Assembly (NCBI GenBank): GCA_036403035.1
Contig: DASWRT010000481.1
Coordinates: 1 to 42,629, forward strand
DNA from: DASWRT01 sp036403035
Lineage (GTDB): Bacteria; Pseudomonadota; Alphaproteobacteria; ATCC43930; CGMCC-115725
DNA: 42,629 bases
Direction: 5' to 3'
The translations under genes and the position numbers were made by a program. Below the pieces are notes generated by a model, which did not search any database, was not told where the DNA came from, and worked only from the letters and a program-made list of their open reading frames with translations. This document shows positions 1 through 7,438 of this stretch, in pieces; position 1 is the stretch's first letter, and each line of letters begins with the position of its first letter.

Positions 1-116
1 TGGCAGTCGGGGCAGACCGCTTCGCCGGTACCGACCGCGCCCGGCGGCGCCTCGTCGCCCGGACTCATCGTCGTGGTCTCGTCAGCCCCACCGCCCTGCT
101 TGTCTTGTCCTGCCAT
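1..116 (-). CDS. Small zinc-finger-type protein, N-terminal part only
   Basis: The first 38 codons of a minus-strand gene are visible; the rest lies outside the window. The ATG at 116 follows a strong Shine-Dalgarno (GGGAGGAATC before ATG). The start is hydrophilic and Gly/Glu/Asp-rich, and the visible part ends in a V-C-P-D-C motif, the beginning of a Cys-x-x-Cys knuckle. Small alphaproteobacterial proteins with this type of start usually go on with DnaJ-like CPxCxGxG repeats, but that part is not visible here. It lies 98 bases downstream of accD on the same strand, where many relatives have folC. The function is unknown, and zinc binding is inferred. Confidence 0.6.
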   Translation of the reverse strand, partial: MAGQDKQGGGADETTTMSPGDEAPPGAVGTGEAVCPDC

Positions 117-214
117 GATTCCTCCCGTACCGATTGCCGTCGTCGCGACGAGCGCTCATTCGGTACAACGACGGTCGGCGCGGGAGGTTGCTCCGGGGTG
201 CGGGGCAAGCGGCG

Positions 215-1183
215 TCAGGTCGTGGCGGCAGGCTCGCCTGCGGCGCGATCCTCCTTGGCCGCGGGCGCGGGAGCCGCGGTTGCTGCGGCGGCACCGCTGC
301 CGGGCGTAAACGGCACGATCTCGGCCGGCGGGCCTTTCTGGCGCAGCATCGCGATGATGCGGCCCAGCGTCGCGCGCAGTTCGGCGCGCGGCACGACGAT
401 GTCGACGACGCCGTGCTCCAGCAGGTACTCCGAGCGCTGGAAGCCCTCGGGCAGCTTCTCGCGGATCGTCTCCTCGATGACGCGCGCCCCGGCGAAGCCG
501 ATCACCGCGCCGGGCTCGGCCAGGGTGATGTCGCCGAGCATCGCGAAGGACGCGGAGACGCCGCCGGTGGTCGGATCGGTCAGCACGACGAGGTAGGGCA
601 GCCCGAACGCCTTCACTTCCTCGACCGCGATCGTCGTGCGCGGCATCTGCATCAGCGACAGGATGCCTTCCTGCATGCGCGCGCCGCCCGACGCCGGGAC
701 GACGATCAGCGCCGCCTCCTGCATCACGGCGAGGCGGGCCGCCGCGAGCAGCCCCTCGCCGACCGCAATGCCCATCGAGCCGCCCATGAAGTCGAAGTCG
801 AAGGCCGCGACAACAGCCGGATGTCCGCCGAGCCGGCCGTGCGCGACGGCGATGGCGTCGCTGCCCGAGCCGCGCCGCGCCTGGGTCTCCTTCAGGCGCT
901 CGGCGTAGCGCTTGCGGTCGCGGAACTTCAACGGGTCGACGACGGCCGGCGGCAGCTCGATGCGGGTGTACTGGCCGTCGTCGAACATCATGTCGAGCCG
1001 GCGCTTCGCATCGAGCCGCATGTGGTGGCCGCAGACATGGCAGACGTTGAGGTTCGCCTCCAGCTCGCGGTGAAACAGCATCTGCTCGCAGCGCGGGCAC
1101 TTGTGCCAAAGATTGTCCGGCACGTCTTTCTTGGTGACGACGGCCCTGATCTTCGGCAGGACGAAGTTGGTCAGCCAGCTCAC
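215..1183 (-). CDS. accD: Acetyl-CoA carboxylase, carboxyltransferase beta subunit
   Basis: This subunit pairs with AccA to move the carboxyl group from carboxybiotin to acetyl-CoA, giving malonyl-CoA for fatty acid synthesis in the cytoplasm. The 322-residue product has the N-terminal zinc ribbon (C29, C32, C48, C51) and the carboxyltransferase core with G-G-A-R-M-Q-E-G and the PTTGGVSASFAMLGD segment, as expected for AccD. The last 30 or so residues are an Ala/Pro-rich tail. The start is GTG at 1183, and this codon overlaps the trpA stop (GTGA), so the genes are translationally coupled. AccA is not in the window. Confidence 0.97.
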   Translation of the reverse strand: MSWLTNFVLPKIRAVVTKKDVPDNLWHKCPRCEQMLFHRELEANLNVCHVCGHHMRLDAKRRLDMMFDDGQYTRIELPPAVVDPLKFRDRKRYAERLKETQARRGSGSDAIAVAHGRLGGHPAVVAAFDFDFMGGSMGIAVGEGLLAAARLAVMQEAALIVVPASGGARMQEGILSLMQMPRTTIAVEEVKAFGLPYLVVLTDPTTGGVSASFAMLGDITLAEPGAVIGFAGARVIEETIREKLPEGFQRSEYLLEHGVVDIVVPRAELRATLGRIIAMLRQKGPPAEIVPFTPGSGAAAATAAPAPAAKEDRAAGEPAATT

Positions 1184-2091
1184 GATGCACCCGTTCCGCT
1201 TGTTTCCGCCGCTTCAATAGCACCGGAACCCCGCCGCGCGCCACGGACGCCTGCCGCGAGCGCGCGGACGTCGGCGAGCACCGCGTCGACCAGTCCGGGA
1301 CGCGCCCGCCCGTCCGCGTCGAGATTGTCCGCGAGGCGCTGGACGAGCGCCGAGCCGACCACCGCCGCGTCGGCGACGCGGGCGATTGCGGCCGCCTGCT
1401 CGGGCGTCCTGATGCCGAACCCCACCGCGATCGGCAGATCGGTCGCCGCGCGCAGCCGCGCCACCGCCTCGGCCACCGCCTCGGTCGAAGGCGAGCGCGT
1501 GCCGGTGATGCCGGCGATCGAGACGTAATAGACGAACCCGCCGGCCCGCCGCAGCACGACCGGCAACCGGGCGCCGATCGTCGTCGGCGTCGCCAGCCGC
1601 ACGAAATCGAGGCCGGCCGCCTGCGCCGGGATGCACAGCTCCTCGTCCTCCTCGGGCGGCAGGTCGACGACGATCAGGCCGTCCACCCCGGCGGCTCGCG
1701 CGTCGGCGACGAAGGCGGGCACGCCGTAGCGATAGATCGGGTTATAGTAGCCCATCAGCACGATCGGCGTCTCGACGTCGCCGCTGCGCTCGCGGAACGC
1801 GCGGACCAGCGCCAGCGTGCCGCGCAGCGTCATGCCCGCCTCGATCGCCCGCAGCCCCGCCGCCTGGATCGCCGGGCCGTCGGCCATCGGGTCGGAGAAG
1901 GGCATGCCGATCTCGATCACGTCGGCGCCGGCCGCCGGCAGCCCGGCGAGGAGCCGCGCGAACGTCTCGGCGTCGGGATCGCCGGCGGTGAAATAGGTCA
2001 CGAGGCCGGCGCGGCCCTGCGCGCGGAGCGCGGCGAAGCGGCGCGCGAGGCGGCCGCTTGCGGAGAAATCGGCCGTGGCGGCGGCGCTCAC
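1180..2091 (-). CDS. trpA: Tryptophan synthase alpha subunit
   Basis: TrpA splits indole-3-glycerol phosphate into indole and glyceraldehyde 3-phosphate and passes indole to TrpB through the complex tunnel. The TIM-barrel protein of 303 residues keeps the catalytic pair: E60 in V-I-E-I-G and D71 in P-M-A-D-G-P, matching Glu49 and Asp60 of the Salmonella enzyme. The C-terminal extension of about 30 residues (Gly/Ala/Arg-rich) is longer than usual. The start overlaps the trpB stop by 4 bases and its own stop overlaps accD, so it sits in a tightly coupled trpB-trpA-accD unit. Confidence 0.97.
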   Translation of the reverse strand: MSAAATADFSASGRLARRFAALRAQGRAGLVTYFTAGDPDAETFARLLAGLPAAGADVIEIGMPFSDPMADGPAIQAAGLRAIEAGMTLRGTLALVRAFRERSGDVETPIVLMGYYNPIYRYGVPAFVADARAAGVDGLIVVDLPPEEDEELCIPAQAAGLDFVRLATPTTIGARLPVVLRRAGGFVYYVSIAGITGTRSPSTEAVAEAVARLRAATDLPIAVGFGIRTPEQAAAIARVADAAVVGSALVQRLADNLDADGRARPGLVDAVLADVRALAAGVRGARRGSGAIEAAETSGTGAS

Positions 2092-3299
2092 ATCGTCACC
2101 TTGAGCGCGTCCGCGACGGTGAAGATGTCCTTGTCGCCGCGGCCGCAGAGATTCATCACCAGCAGATGATCGGCCGGCAATCCCGGCGCGACCTTCGCGA
2201 CGTGCGCCAGGGCGTGCGACGGCTCCAGCGCCGGCAGGATGCCTTCCTGCCGCGCGCAGAGCTGGAACGCGTCGAGCGCCTCGCGGTCGGTGATCGAGAC
2301 GTAGTCGACGCGCCCGATGTCGTGCAGCCAGGAATGCTCCGGCCCGATGCCGGGATAGTCGAGCCCGGCCGAGATCGAGTGCGCGTCGATGATCTGACCG
2401 TCCTCGTCCTGAAGCAGGTAAGTGCGGTTGCCGTGCAGCACGCCCGGCTCCCCGCCAGTCAGCGAGGCCGCGTGCTTGCCGGTCTCGACGCCGTGCCCCG
2501 CCGCCTCGACGCCGATCATGCGCACGGACGGATCGTCGAGGAACGGGTGGAACAGACCCATCGCGTTCGAGCCGCCGCCGATCGCCGCGACCAGCGTGTC
2601 GGGCAGGCGCCCCTCGGCCTTGTGGAGCTGCTCGCGCACCTCGTTGCCGATCACCGACTGGAAGTCGCGAACCATCGCCGGGTAGGGGTGCGGGCCGGCG
2701 ACCGTGCCGATCACGTAGAAGGTGTCGTCGACGTGGGCGACCCAGTCGCGCAGCGCCTCGTTCATCGCGTCCTTCAGCGTGCCGGTGCCGCTCGTCACCG
2801 GCCGCACCTCGGCGCCGAGGAGCCGCATGCGGAAGACGTTGGGCTTCTGCCGCTCGATGTCGGTGGCGCCCATGTAGACGATGCAGGACAGGCCGAACAG
2901 CGCGCAGACCGTCGCCGTCGCGACGCCGTGCTGCCCCGCGCCGGTCTCGGCGATGATCCGCCGCTTGCCCATGCGCCGCGCCAGCAGGATTTGGCCGACA
3001 CAGTTGTTGATCTTGTGCTCGCCGGTATGGTTCAGCTCGTCGCGCTTCAGATAGATCTTCGCACCGCCGAAATGGCGCGTTAGGCGCTCGGCGAAATAAA
3101 GCGGGCTCGGCCGGCCGACATAGTGCTCCAGGTAATAGGCGAACTCGTCGGCGAAGGACGGATCGTGCCGCGCGGCGTCATACGCCTTCTCGACCTCCAG
3201 GATCAGCGGCATCAGCGTCTCGGCGACGAAGCGCCCGCCATAGATGCCGAAATGCCCGTGCTCGTCGGGCCCGCTTCGGTAAGTGTTGGGCTTGCTCAT
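2088..3299 (-). CDS. trpB: Tryptophan synthase beta subunit
   Basis: TrpB joins indole and L-serine to make L-tryptophan with pyridoxal phosphate. The 403-residue protein has the PLP lysine K96 in the H-T-G-E-H-K-I-N-N motif and the phosphate-binding G-G-G-S-N-A-M-G loop. The length is normal for a class 1 TrpB. The ATG at 3299 has only a weak ribosome site. It is separated from upstream trpF by 115 bases that contain a perfect inverted repeat, while downstream trpA overlaps it by 4 bases. Confidence 0.98.
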   Translation of the reverse strand: MSKPNTYRSGPDEHGHFGIYGGRFVAETLMPLILEVEKAYDAARHDPSFADEFAYYLEHYVGRPSPLYFAERLTRHFGGAKIYLKRDELNHTGEHKINNCVGQILLARRMGKRRIIAETGAGQHGVATATVCALFGLSCIVYMGATDIERQKPNVFRMRLLGAEVRPVTSGTGTLKDAMNEALRDWVAHVDDTFYVIGTVAGPHPYPAMVRDFQSVIGNEVREQLHKAEGRLPDTLVAAIGGGSNAMGLFHPFLDDPSVRMIGVEAAGHGVETGKHAASLTGGEPGVLHGNRTYLLQDEDGQIIDAHSISAGLDYPGIGPEHSWLHDIGRVDYVSITDREALDAFQLCARQEGILPALEPSHALAHVAKVAPGLPADHLLVMNLCGRGDKDIFTVADALKVTM

Positions 3300-3319
3300 C
3301 TCGAACTTTCGGTACGGCT

Positions 3320-3352
3320 AAGAGTGTCTAACAAGACCGGTTGGACACTCTT
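3320..3352. other. Perfect 9-bp inverted repeat between trpF and trpB
   Basis: The arms AAGAGTGTC (3320-3328) and GACACTCTT (3344-3352) are perfect complements with a 15-base loop. The structure lies in the only sizeable gap inside the pyrF-trpF-trpB-trpA-accD run, about 20 bases upstream of the trpB start. There is no U-run on the minus strand after it, so a simple intrinsic terminator is unlikely. It could be a regulator site, an RNA-processing hairpin or a translation-control element for trpB. Confidence 0.5.
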
Positions 3353-3414
3353 TGCCCCGTCGCACATCACGGGCGAGGGGCGGGTTCAACAGCGAAGCGG
3401 TCGGCGGCAGCGGT

Positions 3415-4059
3415 TTAAAGCGTCCGCGCCACGGCCAGGAAGGCGGCGATCTTCTCCGGGTCCTTGACGCCGGGCCGGCTCTCGACGCCGGAGGAGACGT
3501 CGACCGCCGGAGCACCGGTGATCCGCACCGCCTCGGCGAGATTGTCGACGGTGAGGCCGCCGGAGAGCATCCAGGAGCGCCGCCATCGATGGCCGGCGAG
3601 CAGGCTCCAGTCGAAGGCGAGGCCGTTGCCGCCCGGCAGCGCGCCGGGGCCGCGCGGCGGCTTCGCGTCGAACAGCAGGATATCGGCCACGCCGTCATAG
3701 CGCCCGGCCAGCAGCACGTCCTCAGGGCCGGCGATCGGGATCGCCTTCATGACCGGCCGGTGATGCACGATCTTCGCGTCGGCGACGCGGTCCGGCGTCT
3801 CGCGGCCGTGGAACTGGATGATGTCGATCGCCGCGGCATGGAGCGTCGCCGCGATCGTCGCGTCGTCGGCATCGACGAAGAGACCCACCTTCTGGATGCC
3901 GGACGGCGCCAGCGCGCACAGTCCGGCGGCCTGTTCCGGCGTCACCGCCCGCGGGCTCGGCGGGTAGAAGACGAAGCCGAGATAGCGTGCGCCGCCGGCC
4001 ACCGAAGCGGCGACCGCCTCTTGTGTCGAGAGGCCGCAGATCTTGACGTCGACGCTCAT
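3415..4059 (-). CDS. trpF: Phosphoribosylanthranilate isomerase
   Basis: TrpF carries out the Amadori rearrangement of N-(5-phosphoribosyl)anthranilate to CdRP in tryptophan synthesis. The 214-residue TIM barrel starts with the family hallmark V-K-I-C-G-L; C8 is the catalytic base, and the aspartate in L-L-F-D-A-K is the likely acid. The frame is open further upstream, but the ATG at 4059 overlaps the pyrF stop (ATGA) and gives the standard N-terminus, so it was chosen. Gene order pyrF-trpF-gap-trpB-trpA links pyrimidine and tryptophan genes in one transcription direction. Confidence 0.96.
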   Translation of the reverse strand: MSVDVKICGLSTQEAVAASVAGGARYLGFVFYPPSPRAVTPEQAAGLCALAPSGIQKVGLFVDADDATIAATLHAAAIDIIQFHGRETPDRVADAKIVHHRPVMKAIPIAGPEDVLLAGRYDGVADILLFDAKPPRGPGALPGGNGLAFDWSLLAGHRWRRSWMLSGGLTVDNLAEAVRITGAPAVDVSSGVESRPGVKDPEKIAAFLAVARTL

Positions 4060-4784
4060 GGTCGTCCTTGCGGGCCCAGCCCGTCGCGGATGGCGCGGGC
4101 GGCGGCAGCCGGGTCGGGCGCCTCGGTGATCGGCCGGCCGATCACCAGATGGTCGGCGCCGGCCGCGATGGCCTCGGCCGGGGTCATCACCCGCTTCTGG
4201 TCGCCGAGCGCCGCGCCCGCCGGCCGGATGCCCGGCACGACGAGCAGGAAGCCGGGGCCGCATTCGGCGCGCAGCATCGCGACCTCGTGCGGCGAGCAGA
4301 CGACGCCGTCGAGGCGGCTCTCGCGCGCCAGCAGCGCGAGCCGCCGCGCCTGGTCCGCCGCCGGCCCCGCCTGCCCGGTCGCCGCGAGATCGGCATCGTC
4401 GAGGCTGGTCAGCACGGTGACGCCGATGATTCGGGTGCGCCGCGCCGGGTCGGCGGCGGTCGCCGTCGCGGCATCCGCCGCCGCGCGCATCATCGCGGCG
4501 CCGCCCGCGCAGTGCACCGTCAGCAGATAGGGCGAGAGGAAGGAAGCGGCGCGAACCGCGCCCGCGACGGTGTTCGGGATGTCGTGCAGCTTCAGGTCGA
4601 GGAACAGGTCGGTGCCGGCGGGCAGCACCTCGGCGACGCCGCGCGGCCCGTTGGCGACGAAGAACTCAAGCCCGAGCTTGATGCCGCCGACCGCGCCGCC
4701 GCCGAGCGTCCGCGCCAGCATGGCGGCGCGAGGGACGTCCGTAGTATCGATCGCACAGAAGATGGGGTTGCGAGAGGTCGTCAT
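4056..4784 (-). CDS. pyrF: Orotidine 5'-phosphate decarboxylase
   Basis: PyrF decarboxylates OMP to UMP, the last step of de novo pyrimidine synthesis. The 242-residue barrel has the catalytic D-L-K-L-H-D-I-P-N-T-V segment with D63, K65 and D68, and the phosphate-binding G-A-D-H-L-V-I-G-R-P-I near the C-terminus, as in group I enzymes. It is followed directly by trpF with an ATGA overlap. Upstream lies a 154-base gap that holds a short Rossmann-like remnant and then an ornithine cyclodeaminase-family gene. Confidence 0.96.
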   Translation of the reverse strand: MTTSRNPIFCAIDTTDVPRAAMLARTLGGGAVGGIKLGLEFFVANGPRGVAEVLPAGTDLFLDLKLHDIPNTVAGAVRAASFLSPYLLTVHCAGGAAMMRAAADAATATAADPARRTRIIGVTVLTSLDDADLAATGQAGPAADQARRLALLARESRLDGVVCSPHEVAMLRAECGPGFLLVVPGIRPAGAALGDQKRVMTPAEAIAAGADHLVIGRPITEAPDPAAAARAIRDGLGPQGRP

Positions 4785-4793
4785 CGCGCGAAT

Positions 4794-4913
4794 TTAGGCA
4801 CCCGCCCCCGCCGCCCACAAGGACGCAGCGCCGCGCGACGGGTCTAAATCGGCGTCTGCGGCAATTTCGGCGGCAAATCCCGGTGCCCCGGCGCCGATGA
4901 TCGCGGCCTTCAT
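4794..4913 (-). pseudogene. Possible 5' remnant of a Rossmann-fold oxidoreductase gene
   Basis: A 39-codon frame begins M-K-A-A-I-I-G-A-G-A-P-G, which looks like the first strand and glycine-rich loop of an FAD- or NAD-binding fold, then soon becomes Ala-rich and stops at TAA. It starts 25 bases after the stop of the ornithine cyclodeaminase-family gene, where FAD-dependent amino acid oxidoreductases are common partners. The ribosome site is weak. I read it as a decayed partner gene; it could also be a chance frame. Confidence 0.3.
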
Positions 4914-4938
4914 CCCGGTTTGCCGCCGACGGTCACCG

Positions 4939-5889
4939 TCAATCCGGCACTGATGTCATGCGCTCGACGGCGAGCCGCGCCGCCGCGAAATCTTCGAGCG
5001 CCGTGCCGACGGACTTGAACAGCGTGATCTCGGTCGCGGCGCGGCGGCCGGGCCGCAGGTCCCGCGTCAAATCGAACAGGTCGCCGGCGATCGCGCCCGG
5101 CGTCAGCACGCCCGAGGCGAGCGGCTGGACGATGTCGCCGGCCTCCTTGCAGGCGCCCTCGCGCGTGTCGACGTAGACACGGGCGCGCCGCACAGCCTCG
5201 TCGTTCGCCTCGCGCATTCCCGGCGTGAAGCCGCCGACGAGATCGAGATGAACGCCCGGCGGCAGCCATGCGCCGTCGATCAGCGGCTCGGTCGACAGCG
5301 TCGCGCAGGAGACGACGTCGGCGCGCCGCACCGCCTCGGCGAGATCGGTCACGGCGCGGACGGCGAAGCCGGCGACCGCGAAACGCTTCGCCACGGCCTC
5401 CGCCTTCCCGGCCGAGCGGCCCCACACCGCGACCTCGCGGATCGGCCGCACCTCGGCATGCGCCGCGATCAGGTGCGGCGCCAGCGCGCCGGTGCCGACC
5501 ATCACGAGACGCTCCGCGTCCGGCCGCGCGAGATAGGACGCGGCGAGCGCCGACGCGGCGGCGGTCCGGCGCACGGTCAGCGCCTGACCGTCGAGCAGCG
5601 CCCGCGGCATGCCGGTGCCGCCGTCGAGCAGCAGGTACAGGCCGGCGACCGCCGGCAAGCCGCGCGCCGCGTTGCCGGGAAAGACGCTGACGATCTTTAC
5701 GCCGACCGCCTCGCCGGAACGCCAGGCCGGCATCAGCAGCAGCGTCGCATCCGGCGCGCCGGGCACGCCGATCGTATGATGGTGACGGACCGGAAGCTCG
5801 CAGCCGTCGCGGAAGGCACGGCGCAGCGCCTCGATCAGCGAGGCGTAGTCGAGCGTCTCGTGAAGCTCCGCGGCTTCGATGACCCGCAC
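4939..5889 (-). CDS. Ornithine cyclodeaminase / mu-crystallin family protein
   Basis: Members of this NAD(P)-dependent family include ornithine cyclodeaminase, delta-1-pyrroline-2-carboxylate reductase and alanine dehydrogenase; sequence alone does not decide between them. The 316-residue protein has the expected layout: an N-terminal substrate domain with V-G-V-K-I-V-S-V-F-P (the lysine is the family substrate-binding residue), a Rossmann core starting at L-V-M-V-G-T-G-A-L-A, and the C-terminal segment E-I-T-L-F-K-S-V-G-T-A-L-E-D. The start is GTG at 5889 with GGAGG about 10 bases upstream. It lies between lapA-like and pyrF genes, interrupting an otherwise conserved block, and a truncated Rossmann-type frame follows it. 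Confidence 0.85.
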   Translation of the reverse strand: MRVIEAAELHETLDYASLIEALRRAFRDGCELPVRHHHTIGVPGAPDATLLLMPAWRSGEAVGVKIVSVFPGNAARGLPAVAGLYLLLDGGTGMPRALLDGQALTVRRTAAASALAASYLARPDAERLVMVGTGALAPHLIAAHAEVRPIREVAVWGRSAGKAEAVAKRFAVAGFAVRAVTDLAEAVRRADVVSCATLSTEPLIDGAWLPPGVHLDLVGGFTPGMREANDEAVRRARVYVDTREGACKEAGDIVQPLASGVLTPGAIAGDLFDLTRDLRPGRRAATEITLFKSVGTALEDFAAARLAVERMTSVPD

Positions 5890-5928
5890 GGCGTCACGAC
5901 CTCCGCTGCTTCTGCCGCCGCGGCAGCG

Positions 5929-6297
5929 TCAGTGGCGCGCGGGGCCGGCGGCAGCCGGCAGCCGGGCGAGCCCGCCGCCCGGCGGAATACCGGCCCCTGC
6001 CGCGGGCGTCTGCGCCGAAAGCTGCGACTGCGTCGCCGCCAGCTCGCGCTCAAGCGCGTCGACGCGCCGGCCGCGCCGCCGCGCCTCGCGCCGCCAGCGC
6101 CGGCCGCTGATCCAGGCGACCAACTCCCCGAACAGGAAGCCGACGATCGCCGCCGCGATGACGAGCAGGCACAGCCGCATCTCGAACAGCACAGGCAGCG
6201 GCCAGAACGCGACGGTGACCATATCGCGGTTCGAGATCGCGAAGATCACGACGATCACGGCCACCACGAGAGTGACCAGCCAGTAGACAACTCTCAC
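5929..6297 (-). CDS. LapA-domain (DUF1049) inner-membrane protein
   Basis: Two membrane helices are visible near the N-terminus (about residues 3-21 and 39-62), with the A-I-S-N-R-D motif between them, followed by a basic, then coiled-coil-like tail (A-L-E-R-E-L-A-A-T-Q) and a Pro/Gly/Ala-rich end. This is the lipopolysaccharide-assembly LapA domain pattern; in E. coli, LapA with LapB helps control LPS synthesis. I chose the GTG at 6297 (122 residues) because GGGGTGAG precedes it and the short N-terminus fits the family; an ATG at 6339 (136 residues) is the alternative and has a poor ribosome site. It follows ihfB, as in many alphaproteobacteria. Confidence 0.85.
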   Translation of the reverse strand: MRVVYWLVTLVVAVIVVIFAISNRDMVTVAFWPLPVLFEMRLCLLVIAAAIVGFLFGELVAWISGRRWRREARRRGRRVDALERELAATQSQLSAQTPAAGAGIPPGGGLARLPAAAGPARH

Positions 6298-6436
6298 GCG
6301 CTCACCCCGGAAATCACTGCCCGAACCATACCGCGCCATCCTACAAGGTCGCGGCGTCCGCCGGGGGCCGTAAAACTCACGGGGCGGAAAAAATCAAGTC
6401 CGGCGGGCGGCGGCGAAATGGTTTCGTGCGCTCGTC

Positions 6437-6727
6437 CTACTCGTCGCCGTCGGTATTCAGCCGCTCGCGCAACTGCTTACCGGTCTTGAAGAAGGGGATG
6501 TACTTCTCCTCGACGCTGACGCTGTCGCCGGTGCGGGGGTTACGGCCGACGCGGGCGCCGCGGCGTTTCACCGAGAAGGCGCCGAAGCCGCGCAGCTCTA
6601 CGCGATCGCCGCGTGCGAGGGCCGTCGCGATCTCGTCGAAGATCGCCGTCACGATCATCTCGACGTCACGCTGGTACAGGTGCGGGTTACGCTCGGCAAG
6701 CCGTTGTATGAGTTCTGATTTCGTCAT
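6437..6727 (-). CDS. ihfB: Integration host factor beta subunit
   Basis: IhfB pairs with IhfA to bind and sharply bend DNA, serving recombination, replication and transcription. The 96-residue product is full length for the DNABII family. It has the beta-arm G-R-N-P-R-T-G, with P64 as the intercalating proline, and the R-G-F-G-A-F motif that separates the helical base from the arm. The stop is TAG. It stands upstream of lapA-like on the same strand; in relatives it usually follows rpsA directly, but here a plus-strand doxX and surface-antigen pair sits between. Confidence 0.96.
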   Translation of the reverse strand: MTKSELIQRLAERNPHLYQRDVEMIVTAIFDEIATALARGDRVELRGFGAFSVKRRGARVGRNPRTGDSVSVEEKYIPFFKTGKQLRERLNTDGDE

Positions 6728-6914
6728 GGCTCCGCCACTGCATCCGCTCGCGGCCTGCGGCGTCGAGAATGGACAAAGCCTGCCAGCAAACGCAGCCGCG
6801 CGTCAAGCCGACGCGACACGCTGACACGGAAAAATCGCAAGGAACGACAAGGGTTTGGTCGGGCAGCCCGGTCTGGTATAGGGAACACTCCCCGGTAGAT
6901 GAGTGGAATCCTTT

Positions 6915-7313
6915 ATGTCCGATGCAATCGCCGCGCTGGTCGGGCGTGTCCTGATCGGTGCGATCTTCGTCAATAGCGGGTTCGGGAAGCTTACAGGTTT
7001 CGGCGGCCTCGTCGGACAGCTCGCGGCGAAAGGCCTGCCGCTGCCCTGGGTCGCGGGCGCGTTGGCCGTGTTGTTCGAGCTTGGCGGCGGGCTGGCGCTG
7101 GTGCTCGGCTTCCGCACCCGCCACGCGGCGATGGCGCTGATCCTGTTCACCATGGTCGCAACGCTGATCTATCACGATTTCTGGCATTTCACCGGGCCGG
7201 ACCGGCAGCGCCAGTTCGTCAACTTCATGAAGAACGTCGCAATCGTCGGCGGCCTCGTGCTGCTGGCGTCGCGCGGCGGCGGCAGGTACGGGCTCGACCG
7301 CGGCCGGACCTGA
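6915..7313 (+). CDS. DoxX family membrane protein
   Basis: This is a small integral membrane protein of 132 residues with four predicted helices and the DoxX hallmarks: R-V-L-I-G-A-I-F at the start, F-G-K-L-T-G-F near residue 25, E-L-G-G-G-L-A-L-V-L-G in helix 2 and the Y-H-D-F-W-H-F loop. DoxX-type proteins are linked to quinone or thiol redox functions, but the role here is not known. The ATG at 6915 was preferred over the in-frame GTG at 6903 because AGTGGA precedes it. It is oriented opposite to ihfB and runs toward a surface-antigen gene 125 bases on. Confidence 0.85.
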   Translation: MSDAIAALVGRVLIGAIFVNSGFGKLTGFGGLVGQLAAKGLPLPWVAGALAVLFELGGGLALVLGFRTRHAAMALILFTMVATLIYHDFWHFTGPDRQRQFVNFMKNVAIVGGLVLLASRGGGRYGLDRGRT

Positions 7314-7438
7314 TGCGGAAGACGGATCGTCGCCGGCAGCGCGCCGCCGGTCGCAGCGGGAACGGCCGGCTCCCTCCCGCTGTCCACTCACACGAGGGCG
7401 CGCGTGGCAGCGCCCCCATCCGGTGGGAGAGAGGCAGG

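Noticed and set aside
6769..6954. 61-codon plus-strand frame before doxX
   Set aside because: No ribosome site, unlikely composition, and it overlaps the doxX start; the region is better read as the divergent promoter.
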